Notes: generated by a model not told the origin, from the letters alone. A DNA stretch of 64,000 nt from CAZMZW01 sp963802275 (GCA_963802275.1 CAWDIB010000003.1:1-64000); one strand, 5' to 3'. Counted from the first letter of the stretch, positions 8,717 through 17,201 are shown. Numbers and translations: made by a program.

Positions 8717-8890
8717 GCCCGTCTCCTTATATAATGTAATTAAGCCCAACCTTGCGAGATACGGACTCTATGGTCCAGGCAACTGTTCGGGCTTTATTGG
8801 ATATGGACACGGCGACCCAAGCTCTCCCACGGTCTCTGATGACCAGGACAAGGTACGGTCTGCCGTGTCCGCTTTCATCCAGAATAATCA
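8717..8890 (-). ncRNA. Putative bridge RNA of the IS110 element
   Basis: The non-coding end upstream of the transposase, read on the minus strand, folds into two large stem-loops. The first stem is a perfect 9 bp (GGACACGGC, 8870-8862, with GCCGTGTCC, 8813-8805). Its loop contains GGGAGAG (8828-8822), complementary to the CTCTCCC of the right target flank, and TACC on its 5' side, matching the end of the left target. The second stem (AAGCCC 8794-8789 with GGGCTT 8747-8742) encloses ACAGTTG, identical to the transposase-distal element end, and CAAGG, complementary to the opposite end (CCTTG). Two guide loops in this order are what IS621-type bridge RNAs show. Confidence 0.72.
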
Positions 8891-8941
8891 TACAAGGGTA
8901 AGGGTGAGGGTGTTCCACATCACCGCATGGCAATCCCGCAG

Positions 8942-8963
8942 CACCCTGCAGGACCAGGGTGCG
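8942..8963. repeat. REP-like hairpin
   Basis: GCACCCTG (8942-8949) and CAGGGTGC (8956-8963) form a perfect 8-bp stem. It resembles the hairpin cores of the 52-bp repeats on the other side of the IS element. Confidence 0.5.
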
Positions 8964-8968
8964 GGTGT

Positions 8969-8996
8969 TGCTTTTCCCCTGTTTCGCTGTATAGTA
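8969..8996 (+). promoter_or_regulatory. Putative promoter of the 9026 lipoprotein gene
   Basis: TTGCTT (8969-8974) and TATAGT (8991-8996) are 16 bp apart, 30 bp upstream of the ATG, with AAGGA ahead of the start. Confidence 0.45.
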
Positions 8997-9025
8997 TTTA
9001 TAGGTCAATAAATAAGGAAAAAAAA

Positions 9026-10072
9026 ATGAAAACCAGATCAAAAATGATGGCCTGGTTCTCGCTGGCACTCATCTTCGTCCTCATCGCCTGCGGGCAGGCG
9101 CCGTCGCCCCCCACTGCTGAACCGCAGGCCGCCACCGCCGTGCCGCCGACCAGCACCCCCTTGCCGACCTCCACGCCCATCCCCACGGCCACCCCCATCC
9201 CCACCCCCACCCCGTGGCCCATCCTCGTTTCCGACAAGTTGCCCGCTGCGCAGTTCACCCTGGATGACCCCGATAGCAGCGTCGTCTGGTGGGAAAAGCG
9301 CACCATCACGGGTGACAACTATTACACCAACCAGTTGGAGCGCCCCTTCACCTCCAAAGAGATGGTCTACCAGCCCGATATTGACATCCTCCACGCCGAT
9401 ATCGCCAGCGACGACAAGTTCTTTTATTTCACCATCACCCTGCGCGATGTCGACAAGGACAGCCAGGCGCTGAGTGGCTACTATGGCATCGAGTTCGACC
9501 GCACCAAGACCGGGCGCGGCGACCTGCTGGTGTGGGTGCATGCGCCCCCCAAGGAATGGACAGTGGCGGGCATCCAGATCTTCATCGATAACGACCGCGA
9601 TGTCGGTGGCCCCAATCCCAATCTCTCCAACCCGGATTTCGAGGGCAGCGGTTTTGACATGATGGTCAATATGACCAGCGAGAAGGTGGCTTACGCACGC
9701 TTTGTGCCCGGTGAGCCGCCCCTGCTGCAGGTGGCGGTCAGCCGCCTGTTGTTGAATAATGCCAACGAGTTTCTGTGGAGCATTTGGGCGGACAAGGGGT
9801 TGATGGATCCGGGAAAATACTATTACCACGACCACTTTACCTTCCGCGAGGCCGGCTCGCCCATCAAGGCTGACGAGGTTTACCCCCTGGCAGCCGTCTA
9901 CAGTGTGGATAACACCTGCAGCCAGCCGTACGGATTTGCCCCGGCGGAATACATCCCCGGCATGTGCCAGACCGGTTCCGGCAGCGGCTCGGGGACGAAC
10001 GGTGGCGGATGCGTCTGTTTGCGGCCAGGACCAAATGGCTGCGCTCTTTGGAACCTGCCCAACTGCCCATGA
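9026..10072 (+). CDS. Secreted lipoprotein of unknown function
   Basis: The protein is about 348 aa from ATG 9026. A lipoprotein signal peptide ends at the lipobox LIAC (residues about 18-21). It is followed by a Pro/Thr linker of about 50 residues (PTSTPLPTSTPIPT), a common wall-spanning linker in Anaerolineae. The globular part (70-320) has LHADIASDDKFFYFTITLRDV and GYYGIEFDRTKTGRGDLLVWVHAP, which suggests a beta-sandwich related to carbohydrate- or haem-binding DOMON/CBM9-like folds; this is weak. The C-terminus is Gly/Cys-rich (GSGSGTNGGGCVCLRPG). Long antisense frames here are shadows. No operon partner is obvious. Confidence 0.75.
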   Translation: MKTRSKMMAWFSLALIFVLIACGQAPSPPTAEPQAATAVPPTSTPLPTSTPIPTATPIPTPTPWPILVSDKLPAAQFTLDDPDSSVVWWEKRTITGDNYYTNQLERPFTSKEMVYQPDIDILHADIASDDKFFYFTITLRDVDKDSQALSGYYGIEFDRTKTGRGDLLVWVHAPPKEWTVAGIQIFIDNDRDVGGPNPNLSNPDFEGSGFDMMVNMTSEKVAYARFVPGEPPLLQVAVSRLLLNNANEFLWSIWADKGLMDPGKYYYHDHFTFREAGSPIKADEVYPLAAVYSVDNTCSQPYGFAPAEYIPGMCQTGSGSGSGTNGGGCVCLRPGPNGCALWNLPNCP

Positions 10073-10092
10073 AGTAGTTAATGGTAATCGTC

Positions 10093-10120
10093 AGGGCTGG
10101 CACCCGCCAGCCCTTTTTTT
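10093..10120 (+). terminator. Rho-independent terminator after the 9026 lipoprotein gene
   Basis: AGGGCTGG (10093-10100) and CCAGCCCT (10107-10114) form the stem, followed by a run of seven T. Confidence 0.9.
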
Positions 10121-10236
10121 GTGGTTTGTTGATATTGGTTGCGGCGATTGGGTACTTGTTTTTAATTCCCAAATCCTTATAATCATCAATAGAAGTGAAT
10201 GAGCCTGCTGATTATGAAGAAGAGAGGAGTGCAAGG

Positions 10237-10662
10237 ATGAAAAAAGGCATTTTTTTCATTTTTCTTTGCGCTGTGTTGTTGCTGGCGGCCAGCCCCCTGC
10301 CGGCTGGTGAGACCCTGTCAGCAAAACCCACCCCCACCCCTAAGCCCACCGAGAAATGCTGGGGCTGGTGGGCATTCAAGATCTGCATCAAACCGGAATT
10401 CAGCAAGAGCGCCATCCGCATGGGCCTCAAGGTTTCCTACCTGCCCTATTATTACGTGGATGTGATCAAGAACGGCTGCTTTAACGCCAACCCCACCAAG
10501 CTGCTGGCCAACATGCAGTACTGCGTCAAGGATTTCGTCAAGCCGGTCAAGGTCAACAACTACACCACCACCTTCAAGTTCCAGGTGAAAGCCTGCGTGG
10601 GTGTATGGAGGATGAAAAGCTGCAAGACCTCGCAATGGCATGATTTCAAGTATCCCAAGTAG
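10237..10662 (+). CDS. Small secreted protein, unknown function
   Basis: The protein is 141 aa from ATG 10237, which has an AAGGA-type site just upstream; an in-frame ATG at 10195 lacks one. A signal peptide (MKKGIFFIFLCAVLLLAASPLPAG) is followed by a short Thr/Pro linker and a domain of about 100 residues with six Cys, starting CWGWWAFKICIKPEF. The regularly spaced Cys suggest disulphides. I do not recognise the family. It lies after the terminator of the preceding lipoprotein gene, in the same orientation. Confidence 0.7.
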   Translation: MKKGIFFIFLCAVLLLAASPLPAGETLSAKPTPTPKPTEKCWGWWAFKICIKPEFSKSAIRMGLKVSYLPYYYVDVIKNGCFNANPTKLLANMQYCVKDFVKPVKVNNYTTTFKFQVKACVGVWRMKSCKTSQWHDFKYPK

Positions 10663-10967
10663 TAATCGGCGCTGCTGAATACTTCCACTTGAGGGAATGA
10701 GGGGATGAAATCAGTCATCGGGGGATGTATTTGGCGGTGTCCAGGATGATGAAAAAAGGAGGAAGGTCGGGTAATCCCCGGCCGATTAGGGAGGGGTATT
10801 CCGCTTTTCCCTGCGTTTATCATCTTACTTGGATTCGAATTATCGAAACGAATCAATTTCTCGTCTTCCATTCGTTCCTATTCGTTTTTATTTGGCTGTC
10901 CGTTTTTGTCCGCTTTTGAATTAGAGATGATTTCGCAAATTTGCCTTTCCCTCATGGTCGCGCGAAA
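10663..10967. other. Intergenic region without supported genes
   Basis: No frame here looks like a real gene. It contains two near-repeats, ATTCGTTCCTATTCGTTTTTA and GTCCGTTTTTGTCCGCTTTTG, near 10870-10917, which look like low-complexity duplications. Confidence 0.5.
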
Positions 10968-11877
10968 TCACTGACTTTGAATCAATGCGGCCTTGTCTGA
11001 GATTCCTGCGGTAAAGATTCGGGTTGGCAGCCCGGCCTGCTGAAAAGCCGCCTGCATGGCTGTGCCGATCATTTCGCGCTCACCCTCATTTTTTGCGATG
11101 GCCAGCAAACTTGCACCAGCCCCGGAGAGGAAGACGGCTGCCGCCCCGGTCGAAAGCCCGGCCTGCATGGCTGTGGCAGCGCCCGGGATGAGCGGCAGGC
11201 GCTGCGGCTGGTGCAGCTGGTCGTGCGAGGCGGCACGCAGCAGCTCCAGGTCGCCCGTGCGCAGCGCTTCGGCCAACAGCACGGCATGCGCCAGGTTGTC
11301 GGCGGCGGTGTTAATCAGCACACGCCTGGGCAGGGCGGCGCGCGCCTGGCGGGTGGGGAAGCGGAATTCGGGGGTGACCACCACCAGGCAGAGGGGGGCA
11401 AGGGGCAGCCGCCGGGCGATCAACCTTTTCACCGTCTTTCATGTAAGCGGTCAAGCCGCCCAGCAGGCAGGCGGCGGCATTATCGCCATGCCCTTCGATC
11501 TCCGCGGCGCAGGCCAGTTGGCCCATCTTGTCATCCGGCAAGCCGAGTAAGACCTGGGCGCAAAGGATGCCAGCCACGACTGCTGCGGCACTGGAACCCA
11601 GCCCCGAACCGAGCGGAATTTGGTTTTTGCATATTAGACTAATGCCGGCTGGCAGGGATTTGGCTTGCCGTTGGGCAAAAGCTTGCATGGCGCGCACGAT
11701 AAGGTTGTTCTCGTTCGTTGGCAGACGCTCTGCCCCCTCGCCTTCGATCTCGATCGTCAGGTGGTCACCTTCGGTGGAAAGCAGAACCTCGTTCCACATG
11801 TCAATGGCCAGCGCGAGGCAGTCAAAGCCAGGCCCGAGGTTGGCACAGGTGGCCGGGACGCGCACGCACCAGCTCAT
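10968..11877 (-). CDS. thrB: Homoserine kinase, one frameshift
   Basis: The N-terminal part (from 11877) begins VRVPATCANLGPGFDCLALAI and carries the GHMP ATP-binding motif PLGSGLGSSAAAVVAG. The C-terminal part reads in another frame (ending at 10968) and has FLSGAGASLLAIA, the GHMP motif 3. The switch lies near 11425-11430, in a four-A run on the coding strand. The combined length of about 302 aa is normal. It phosphorylates homoserine to O-phosphohomoserine, the step before threonine synthase. The start overlaps the thrC stop by 4 nt (ATGA). The frameshift is probably a sequence error because both halves are well conserved. Confidence 0.88.
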
Positions 11878-12953
11878 CGGTGCTGGTCCTGTGCTCCCAC
11901 CCTTGCAAGATAGTCCTCCAGGGCGTTCATCTCAGCCGGCAGGACGTGCGCTTGCGGCATGTGCTTCACAATGATGTCGGGGTCCTTGAGTCCGTGCCCG
12001 GTGCAGACTGCCACCACGCGTTTGCCTTTGACATTCATGCTGCCTTGTTGCAGTTCCTTTGCCAGGCCGGCCACTCCCGCAGCCGAGGCGGGTTCCACCC
12101 ACACGCCGCTGGCAGCCAGCAGCTTTTGCATGAGGAGCAGCTCGTCGTCGCTGACGGCCATGATGCGCCCCTTGGATTCCTCGGCGGCCAGCAAAGCCTG
12201 TTCGCCGCGCGCCGGGCGCCCGATGCGGATGGCGGTGGCGATCGTCTCCGGGTTATCCACCGGGTGGCCTAGCACCAGCGGAGCGGCACCCTCGGCCTGC
12301 ACGCCCAGGATGCGCGGTAATCCGCATCTGTGCAGGTCATGCCATTGTTTAAAACCCATCCAGTAGGCAGTGATGTTGCCGGCGTTGCCCACCGGCAGGA
12401 CGAGCCAGTCGGGCGCGCTGCCCAGCACCTCGCAGACCTCGAAGGCAGCTGTCTTTTGCCCTTCCAGGCGGTAGGGGTTGAGCGAATTGACCAGGGCGAT
12501 GGGATGTTTTTCGGAAATGGCCACCACCAGGTCGAGGGCTTTGTCAAAGGAGCCCTGGATCTGGATGACCTCGGCCCCATAGGCAGCTGCGCCGGCCAGC
12601 TTGCCCCCCGCCACCTTGCCAGCCGGGATGATGACCACGGCGCGCATGCCCGCCCGCGTGGCATAGGCGGCCGAGGAGGCGGCTGTGTTGCCGGTGGAGG
12701 CGCAAATGACCGATTTGGCGCCGCGCCCGGCGGCTTCCCCCACCGCCACGGTCATGCCGCGGTCTTTGAAGGAACCGGTCGGGTTGAGCCCTTCGAATTT
12801 CACATACAGCTCGAAGCCGCCGCCCAGCGTTTCCGCCAGGCGCGGGACGGGGATGAGGGGTGTGTTGCCCTCCAACAGGGTGACCGTGCGCGTATGGGCG
12901 GGGATGTCCATATACTCACGGTAGGTTTCCAGGACGCCGGGGTAGGTTTTCAT
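11874..12953 (-). CDS. thrC: Threonine synthase
   Basis: The protein is 359 aa. It is a fold-type II PLP enzyme: the PLP lysine is K63 in NPTGSFKDRGM, the phosphate-binding loop is STGNTAASSAAYA, and the C-terminal motif VCTGHGLKDPD is typical of ThrC. It converts O-phosphohomoserine to threonine. It is the first gene of a thrC-thrB operon with a 4-nt overlap. No homoserine dehydrogenase gene is adjacent. Confidence 0.95.
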   Translation of the reverse strand: MKTYPGVLETYREYMDIPAHTRTVTLLEGNTPLIPVPRLAETLGGGFELYVKFEGLNPTGSFKDRGMTVAVGEAAGRGAKSVICASTGNTAASSAAYATRAGMRAVVIIPAGKVAGGKLAGAAAYGAEVIQIQGSFDKALDLVVAISEKHPIALVNSLNPYRLEGQKTAAFEVCEVLGSAPDWLVLPVGNAGNITAYWMGFKQWHDLHRCGLPRILGVQAEGAAPLVLGHPVDNPETIATAIRIGRPARGEQALLAAEESKGRIMAVSDDELLLMQKLLAASGVWVEPASAAGVAGLAKELQQGSMNVKGKRVVAVCTGHGLKDPDIIVKHMPQAHVLPAEMNALEDYLARVGAQDQHR

Positions 12954-13420
12954 GGGTTAATTGTAGTGGTATTTGCAAGGGTTGCGAAGCAATCCGATGC
13001 AATCTGTTATGACGAATCCAATTTGATAAGGTTAATGTCCTCTCCAGGCACGCTTCAATCATCACAAAGCGCGCGCAGAAGCGCTCATGTTATACAATAA
13101 ATAGTGAGAATCCAACATTGAAAAAATCCCTGCAGATATCCTTCTCTGCATATCCGCGCTATTTGAAAGGCACTTTTGGAGTCCGGTTGGTTTTCTAAGG
13201 ATGCCTCTCATCAAAGAGACGCTGGTGAATGCAATATCCAGGACTTGGAACGCGAGGTAAAATATGCACCGGAAATCATTATGCCGGGCAGTGGATTCTT
13301 TTGTACGAAACTGCACCGTTTGCAGCATATCACGAACGTTTAATATGCGCTGGCAATTAATAAGTTAGCCTTCCAATACGAAAGATATACATAAACCACA
13401 ATGCAAAAGGAGTCATGACC
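12954..13420. other. Intergenic region before the FGGY kinase gene
   Basis: This stretch of about 465 bp separates divergent thrC and the kinase gene. An 88-codon minus-strand frame (13062-13328) has no ribosome site and no recognisable motifs, so I do not call it. I see no tRNA or riboswitch. The kinase gene has a strong AAGGAG site at its 3' edge. Confidence 0.5.
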
Positions 13421-14965
13421 ATGCAAAAGAAGATCCTTGTGGGAGTCGACCTGGGCACCACAACCCTCAAAGCGGTATTCCTGGACGCATCCCAGTCAAA
13501 GATCATCACCACCCAGGTGCAGGAAATCTTCCCGGCAAAGGTCGATAATTCGGATCATATCGAGTATGACCCCTTGGATTGGTGGAATGGCACCATAGAA
13601 TTATTAAAGCGGGGATTTGAAAATGGAGTAAAGAGGGAGGAGATCGCCGGCATTTGTTTTAGCGGCTGGATAGTAATGTGCCTGTATGTTGACGAACAGG
13701 GAAATCCGCTCGGCCGGGCTATTCATTATAACGACATGCGCCACCTGGCTGCTGCCAGGGAATTGGAAGAATTGATCGGCAGGGAGTGTGTGGAAAAGAA
13801 TGGCAATTACATGGGCATCTACAATGGTTTCGGAAAGCTCTACTGGTTCAAGAAGAATCAGCCGGAACTGTTCGCCAGGGCAGCCCATGTGATGACAGAA
13901 GCCGCTTGGATGGTCTATAAGTTGACTGGTGTGTGGGGTTGGAATCGTACCGAGGCTGCCTTCTATGCTCCATACAATGCCAGGACGCGTGAATGGGATG
14001 ATGATTTGCTTGAGAAAACCGGTTTCCCCAAAAAACTCTTTCCGAAATTGTACGATGCCTGGGATGTAGTGGGAAAGGTTACTCCGACAGCGGCAAAACT
14101 TACCGGATTACCTGAAGGCACCCCAGTAATAGCGGGCGCTGATGATGCCTCCCCGGTGGCGCTTACCACGGGAGCGATCAAGAGCGGACAATGTTTTCTT
14201 TCAGTAGGGTCAGGCGCCAATATTGCCGCCAACACAGACAAACCGGTCAGCCACCCGACCATTCTTACTTTTCCGCACTGCATACCGGGTTTGACGGTCG
14301 CGCAAACGGTGCTTTCTTCCACCGGGTTGAGCAATAAATGGATGCGCAACAACCTCTGTCAGGCTGAAGCAGCGGTGGGCTCCATAACCGGGGAAGATCC
14401 CTATGTGTATATGGGCAAAGCGGCAGAGACATCAAAACCAGGCTCAGGTGGTGTCATCTTTCTGCCGTACCTGGATGGGGATTACACACCCAATAATGAC
14501 CCCAATGCACGCGGCTGTTTTATTGGAATTGGTACGGCCACAACCAAAGCGGACTTGCTGCGCTCTGTACTTGAGGGCGTGGCATTTTCCATCCTGGATA
14601 ACATCAACCTGATCCGTGAATTGGGTGGCAACCTTGAGGAAATTGTCCTGGCTGGCGGCATAGCCAAGAGCAAGCTGTGGCTGCAAGTCATCGCTGATGT
14701 AACCAATTGCACCATCTCCCTGCCGGAAGAAACGGAAGGCACTGCTTTCGGGGATGCATTGCTGGCTGGATTTGGAGTTGGAATTTACGACAGTATTGAG
14801 CAGGCGGTCGAAAAGACGGTAAAGATCCGTAGAGGTGTTTGCGTCCCGGATGCAAAGAACCATGACCTGTACAAGCAAATCTTTGTGATCTATAAGGCGC
14901 TCTATCCTGCTCTGCAGACGACTTATCAAAAACTGGGCGAATTACGCGAAAAGAAAGTTTTGTAA
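13421..14965 (+). CDS. FGGY-family carbohydrate kinase
   Basis: The protein is 514 aa. I chose ATG 13421 because AAGGAG sits 8 nt upstream; an ATG at 13415 is too close. The N-terminal phosphate-binding motif is VGVDLGTTTLKAVFLD, the catalytic-Asp region is AGADDASPVALTTGAI, and the FGGY signature region is LAGGIAKSKLWLQVIADV. The length and motifs resemble xylulokinase, but relatives act on xylulose, ribulose, apulose and other sugars, so the substrate is open. It faces the end of the BMC operon and probably makes a pentose phosphate for it or for the transketolase locus at 38-60 kb. Confidence 0.85.
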   Translation: MQKKILVGVDLGTTTLKAVFLDASQSKIITTQVQEIFPAKVDNSDHIEYDPLDWWNGTIELLKRGFENGVKREEIAGICFSGWIVMCLYVDEQGNPLGRAIHYNDMRHLAAARELEELIGRECVEKNGNYMGIYNGFGKLYWFKKNQPELFARAAHVMTEAAWMVYKLTGVWGWNRTEAAFYAPYNARTREWDDDLLEKTGFPKKLFPKLYDAWDVVGKVTPTAAKLTGLPEGTPVIAGADDASPVALTTGAIKSGQCFLSVGSGANIAANTDKPVSHPTILTFPHCIPGLTVAQTVLSSTGLSNKWMRNNLCQAEAAVGSITGEDPYVYMGKAAETSKPGSGGVIFLPYLDGDYTPNNDPNARGCFIGIGTATTKADLLRSVLEGVAFSILDNINLIRELGGNLEEIVLAGGIAKSKLWLQVIADVTNCTISLPEETEGTAFGDALLAGFGVGIYDSIEQAVEKTVKIRRGVCVPDAKNHDLYKQIFVIYKALYPALQTTYQKLGELREKKVL

Positions 14966-15126
14966 ATATTTCTCGAAAAAATTAAACGGTGGAATGATCA
15001 GGTTGAAATCATATGAAAAAGCAGGTTTAGCTTTAAGATATGAATTCAACGATTCATGTTTGTACAATATTGCACAGTATCCAACGCATGGGTCCCCCCA
15101 AGGGGGTGCAACGCGATCGCAAATGA

Positions 15127-15399
15127 TTAATCGGAAATGTGAACAGAATCCACTATCCCCACAATGACGGAAATGATGCAAGCGTCCGGGTTGTCAAGCA
15201 CCTGGCGCGCACCGCCCCCTTCGCGGTTGATCAGCACCGTATCGCCAATGCCGGCCTGGGTATTGTCGATGGCCAGGAAATCCTCGTTGGGCTTTTCGCC
15301 CTCGGTGAACATGGGCTGAACCACCAGCAGGCGGCGGTTCTTGTAATGCGGGTGGCTGATGGTGGTGACCACCGTGCCAACGACTTTGGCCAATATCAT
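15127..15399 (-). CDS. BMC-P shell vertex protein (EutN/CcmL family)
   Basis: The protein is 90 aa from ATG 15399. It begins MILAKVVGTVVTTISHPHYKNRRLLVVQP and contains FLAIDNTQAGIGDTVLINREGGGA and IISVIVGIVDSV, the EutN/CcmL pattern. These proteins form pentamers that cap BMC vertices. It is the last gene of the BMC operon and starts 7 nt after the preceding BMC-P stop. Confidence 0.92.
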   Translation of the reverse strand: MILAKVVGTVVTTISHPHYKNRRLLVVQPMFTEGEKPNEDFLAIDNTQAGIGDTVLINREGGGARQVLDNPDACIISVIVGIVDSVHISD

Positions 15400-15406
15400 G
15401 CGCGCC

Positions 15407-15728
15407 TCATGTGTACTGCACCCAGCCCGGTTTGAGGGTGAAATCAAAATCGCCATCCGGGCGCACATCCAATTGGTCCACAATGCCCACCAAAGCCAGG
15501 TCAACCGGCACGAACTTTAAGGTCTGGCAAAGCCAATGAGGCTTCACGCGAGCGCACCATCACGCACAGGTCCTCAATGCCGGCCTGCACCACATCGGCA
15601 GCCACCTGCAGTCCGCCGACGGGTTGGAGGTGCTTATCCAGCGGCTGGATTACCAGCAACTTAAGCCCCTCCGTACCGGGGTATTTGGAGGTGCAGACAG
15701 CAGTGCCTTTAACGCGGCCAAACAGCAT
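15407..15728 (-). CDS. BMC-P shell vertex protein (EutN/CcmL family), one frameshift
   Basis: The frame from 15728 reads MLFGRVKGTAVCTSKYPGTEG, then VVQAGIEDLCVMVRSREASLALPDLK, and stops early. Moving by one base near 15514 continues with FVPVDLALVGIVDQLDV and a tail ending GWVQYT with a stop at 15407. The restored protein is about 106 aa and shows the family C-terminal motif (PVDLALVGIVD). The shift is probably a sequence error. It is the second of three BMC-P paralogues here; multiple BMC-P copies are common in BMC loci. Confidence 0.82.
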
Positions 15729-15734
15729 GGTGTT

Positions 15735-16100
15735 TTATCTCAATCCCAGGTCGGCCGCCACCCGCTCGATGATCTTGTCAATCAGGGCAGGGTCAATGGA
15801 GGTACCCAGGCGGGCTTTGACCGCCTCGCGCACGCGCATTTTGATTTCATCCAGTCGTGGACTGGTTGGCAACCCGGCGCTGACCGGCCCGCTGGAAGAA
15901 GAAGTCACACCCTGGTTGAGGTAGGGGCGGATGGGCGCAGCCGGAGGGGTATCGGTGGGCTGCAGCAGCTGCATACCCAGGCGGTTGGCTTTTTCATAGG
16001 CCAGCTCGGTCAGGACGACGTTATCGTTGACTTCCAGCACGTGCGTTCCGCGCGCGTACATGTCCTCGATATCACGTTCCGTAAAAAAGGTTTTTGGCAT
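15735..16100 (-). CDS. BMC-associated small protein, probable cargo
   Basis: The protein is 121 aa. The N-terminal module reads FFTERDIEDMYARGTHVLEVNDNVVLTELAYEKANRLGM, a helix-strand-helix segment I have seen at the start of several BMC-locus proteins but cannot name. A Pro/Ser-rich linker (45-75) joins it to an amphipathic C-terminal helix pair (LDEIKMRVREAVKARLG, PALIDKIIERVAADLG). The latter resembles encapsulation peptides on RpiB, DeoC and the aldehyde dehydrogenase in this operon. It may be an adaptor or scaffold. No catalytic motif is visible. Confidence 0.7.
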   Translation of the reverse strand: MPKTFFTERDIEDMYARGTHVLEVNDNVVLTELAYEKANRLGMQLLQPTDTPPAAPIRPYLNQGVTSSSSGPVSAGLPTSPRLDEIKMRVREAVKARLGTSIDPALIDKIIERVAADLGLR

Positions 16101-16120
16101 AGTCTTCTCCCGTGAACGGG

Positions 16121-16747
16121 TTATTCATCCCTGCCCTTGATGCTTTCGAGGGCTTGCATGGCGGCATTCTTGGCGCTGACGATCTCGCTTTCTGTGCCAG
16201 ACAGCCACATACGCCCGAAGCGTCCCACGCTGGAAACGTGGATGATCTTGATGCTGGCTTTCTTCTCGGCTTCGTTGCAGGCGTAGTTGATGTAAGCCGC
16301 CGGAGCGCATTCCAGGACGAGCATGGTCTCCCCTGGGACGAGCATGCTGCCCTTGCGGAAGCGGTTAAGCAGCTGGGCCTGGTAGGGGTCGACGCGGGTG
16401 ATGACCTGCACCGAAGCCACCTTGGGCTTGATGCGGTCCTCCTCGCGCAAGCCGAGGCGGTCCAGCACCACGCGCCCGGACTCGATCACCGCCGCCTGGT
16501 TGAGGGAATGCACCTCGAACATGCCGAACTCGCGCTCGACGATCTGGGCGCCGGGTTTGGCTTCGGTGGCTTTGACGGCAATGTCCACCATGCGGAAGGC
16601 TTCGTTGCCGGGTGCCATTTCGATATAAAGGGAGGCCATGCCCTCGATGGGCAGGTCACCCTGGGTGATGGTGCCGACGAAAGCGGCATATTGGGCCTGC
16701 ATGCGGTCAAGCAGGCAAAAACATCTCAATTGAAATTGATCAGGCAT
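16121..16747 (-). CDS. BMC-T tandem-domain shell protein (CsoS1D/CcmP type)
   Basis: The protein is 208 aa with two BMC domains. Domain 1 has YAAFVGTITQGDLPIEGMASLYIEMAPG and FRMVDIAVKATEAKPGAQIVEREFGMFEVHS. Domain 2 has KPKVASVQVITRVDPYQAQLLNRFRKGSMLVPGETMLVLECAPAAYINYACNEAEK and GRFGRMWLSGTESEI. This pattern matches trimeric double-layer BMC-T proteins with gated pores. AGGAGG lies 5 nt upstream of ATG 16747. The 145-bp gap to the BMC-H gene contains no convincing coding sequence. Confidence 0.88.
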   Translation of the reverse strand: MPDQFQLRCFCLLDRMQAQYAAFVGTITQGDLPIEGMASLYIEMAPGNEAFRMVDIAVKATEAKPGAQIVEREFGMFEVHSLNQAAVIESGRVVLDRLGLREEDRIKPKVASVQVITRVDPYQAQLLNRFRKGSMLVPGETMLVLECAPAAYINYACNEAEKKASIKIIHVSSVGRFGRMWLSGTESEIVSAKNAAMQALESIKGRDE

Positions 16748-16892
16748 ATCTGCCTCCTGGTTCGTAAATTCGCGCGCATGGCGATCCTGACGGGCGGATG
16801 GGGATGAAGTTCAACCCGCTGCCGCCCGAGCCAGTGCCAGGTACCCGCAAAGGTCCACCACGCGCTCGGCCTGGCTCCAACCGTTTGTGCAA

Positions 16893-17201
16893 TTATTTAC
16901 CGATCTGGCCCTTGGAATCCTTGGGCAGGATCATCTCGACGCTTTCGTGCGGCCGTGGGATGACATGCACGCTGACCAGTTCGCCAACGCGCTTGGCAGC
17001 GGCGGCGCCGGCATCCGTGGCGGCTTTCACCGCGCCCACATCACCGCGCACCATCACGGTCACGAACCCGCCGCCGACATACTCGGAACCCAGCAGGGTG
17101 ACGTTGGCAGCCTTGACCATGGCATCCGCGGCTTCAATTGAGCCGACCAGACCCTTGGTCTCCACCATTCCCAGAGCGATTAATTCAGGATTTACAGCCA
17201 T
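16893..17201 (-). CDS. BMC-H hexameric shell protein (PduA/EutM-like)
   Basis: The protein is 102 aa with a single BMC domain: ALGMVETKGLVGSIEAADAMVKAANV, GGGFVTVMVRGDVGAVKAATDAGA and VSVHVIPRPHESVE. It forms the main shell facets. An AAGGAGAA-type site precedes ATG 17201. It is the only BMC-H in this locus, which is few for a metabolosome. Confidence 0.95.
   Translation of the reverse strand: MAVNPELIALGMVETKGLVGSIEAADAMVKAANVTLLGSEYVGGGFVTVMVRGDVGAVKAATDAGAAAAKRVGELVSVHVIPRPHESVEMILPKDSKGQIGK

Larger units (their letters stand above)
7749..8896 (-). mobile_element. IS110-family insertion sequence in a REP-like repeat
   Basis: The element is bounded by an AG dinucleotide on the plus strand at 7749-7750 and 8895-8896 (CT core on the minus strand). 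The left flank, CCTCTCCCTTGATGGGAGAG (7731-7750), and the right flank, GGTAAGGGTGAGGGTG (8897-8912), join to give the same sequence as the intact repeat at 7551-7590. The element is about 1.15 kb, has no terminal inverted repeats, has a long non-coding end upstream of the transposase and a 15-bp end downstream. That architecture matches the IS110 group. Confidence 0.85.

Noticed and set aside
9038..9835. 265-codon minus-strand frame opposite the secreted lipoprotein gene
   Set aside because: The translation is low-complexity Gly/His/Arg-rich, and the plus strand has signal peptide, lipobox and terminator.
13062..13328. Possible small gene before the FGGY kinase gene
   Set aside because: There is no ribosome site, no motif, and poor composition for a protein.
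15085..15105. Terminator between the kinase gene and the BMC operon (TCCCCCC/GGGGGT)
   Set aside because: The stem is short with a 2-nt loop and has no T-run on either strand.
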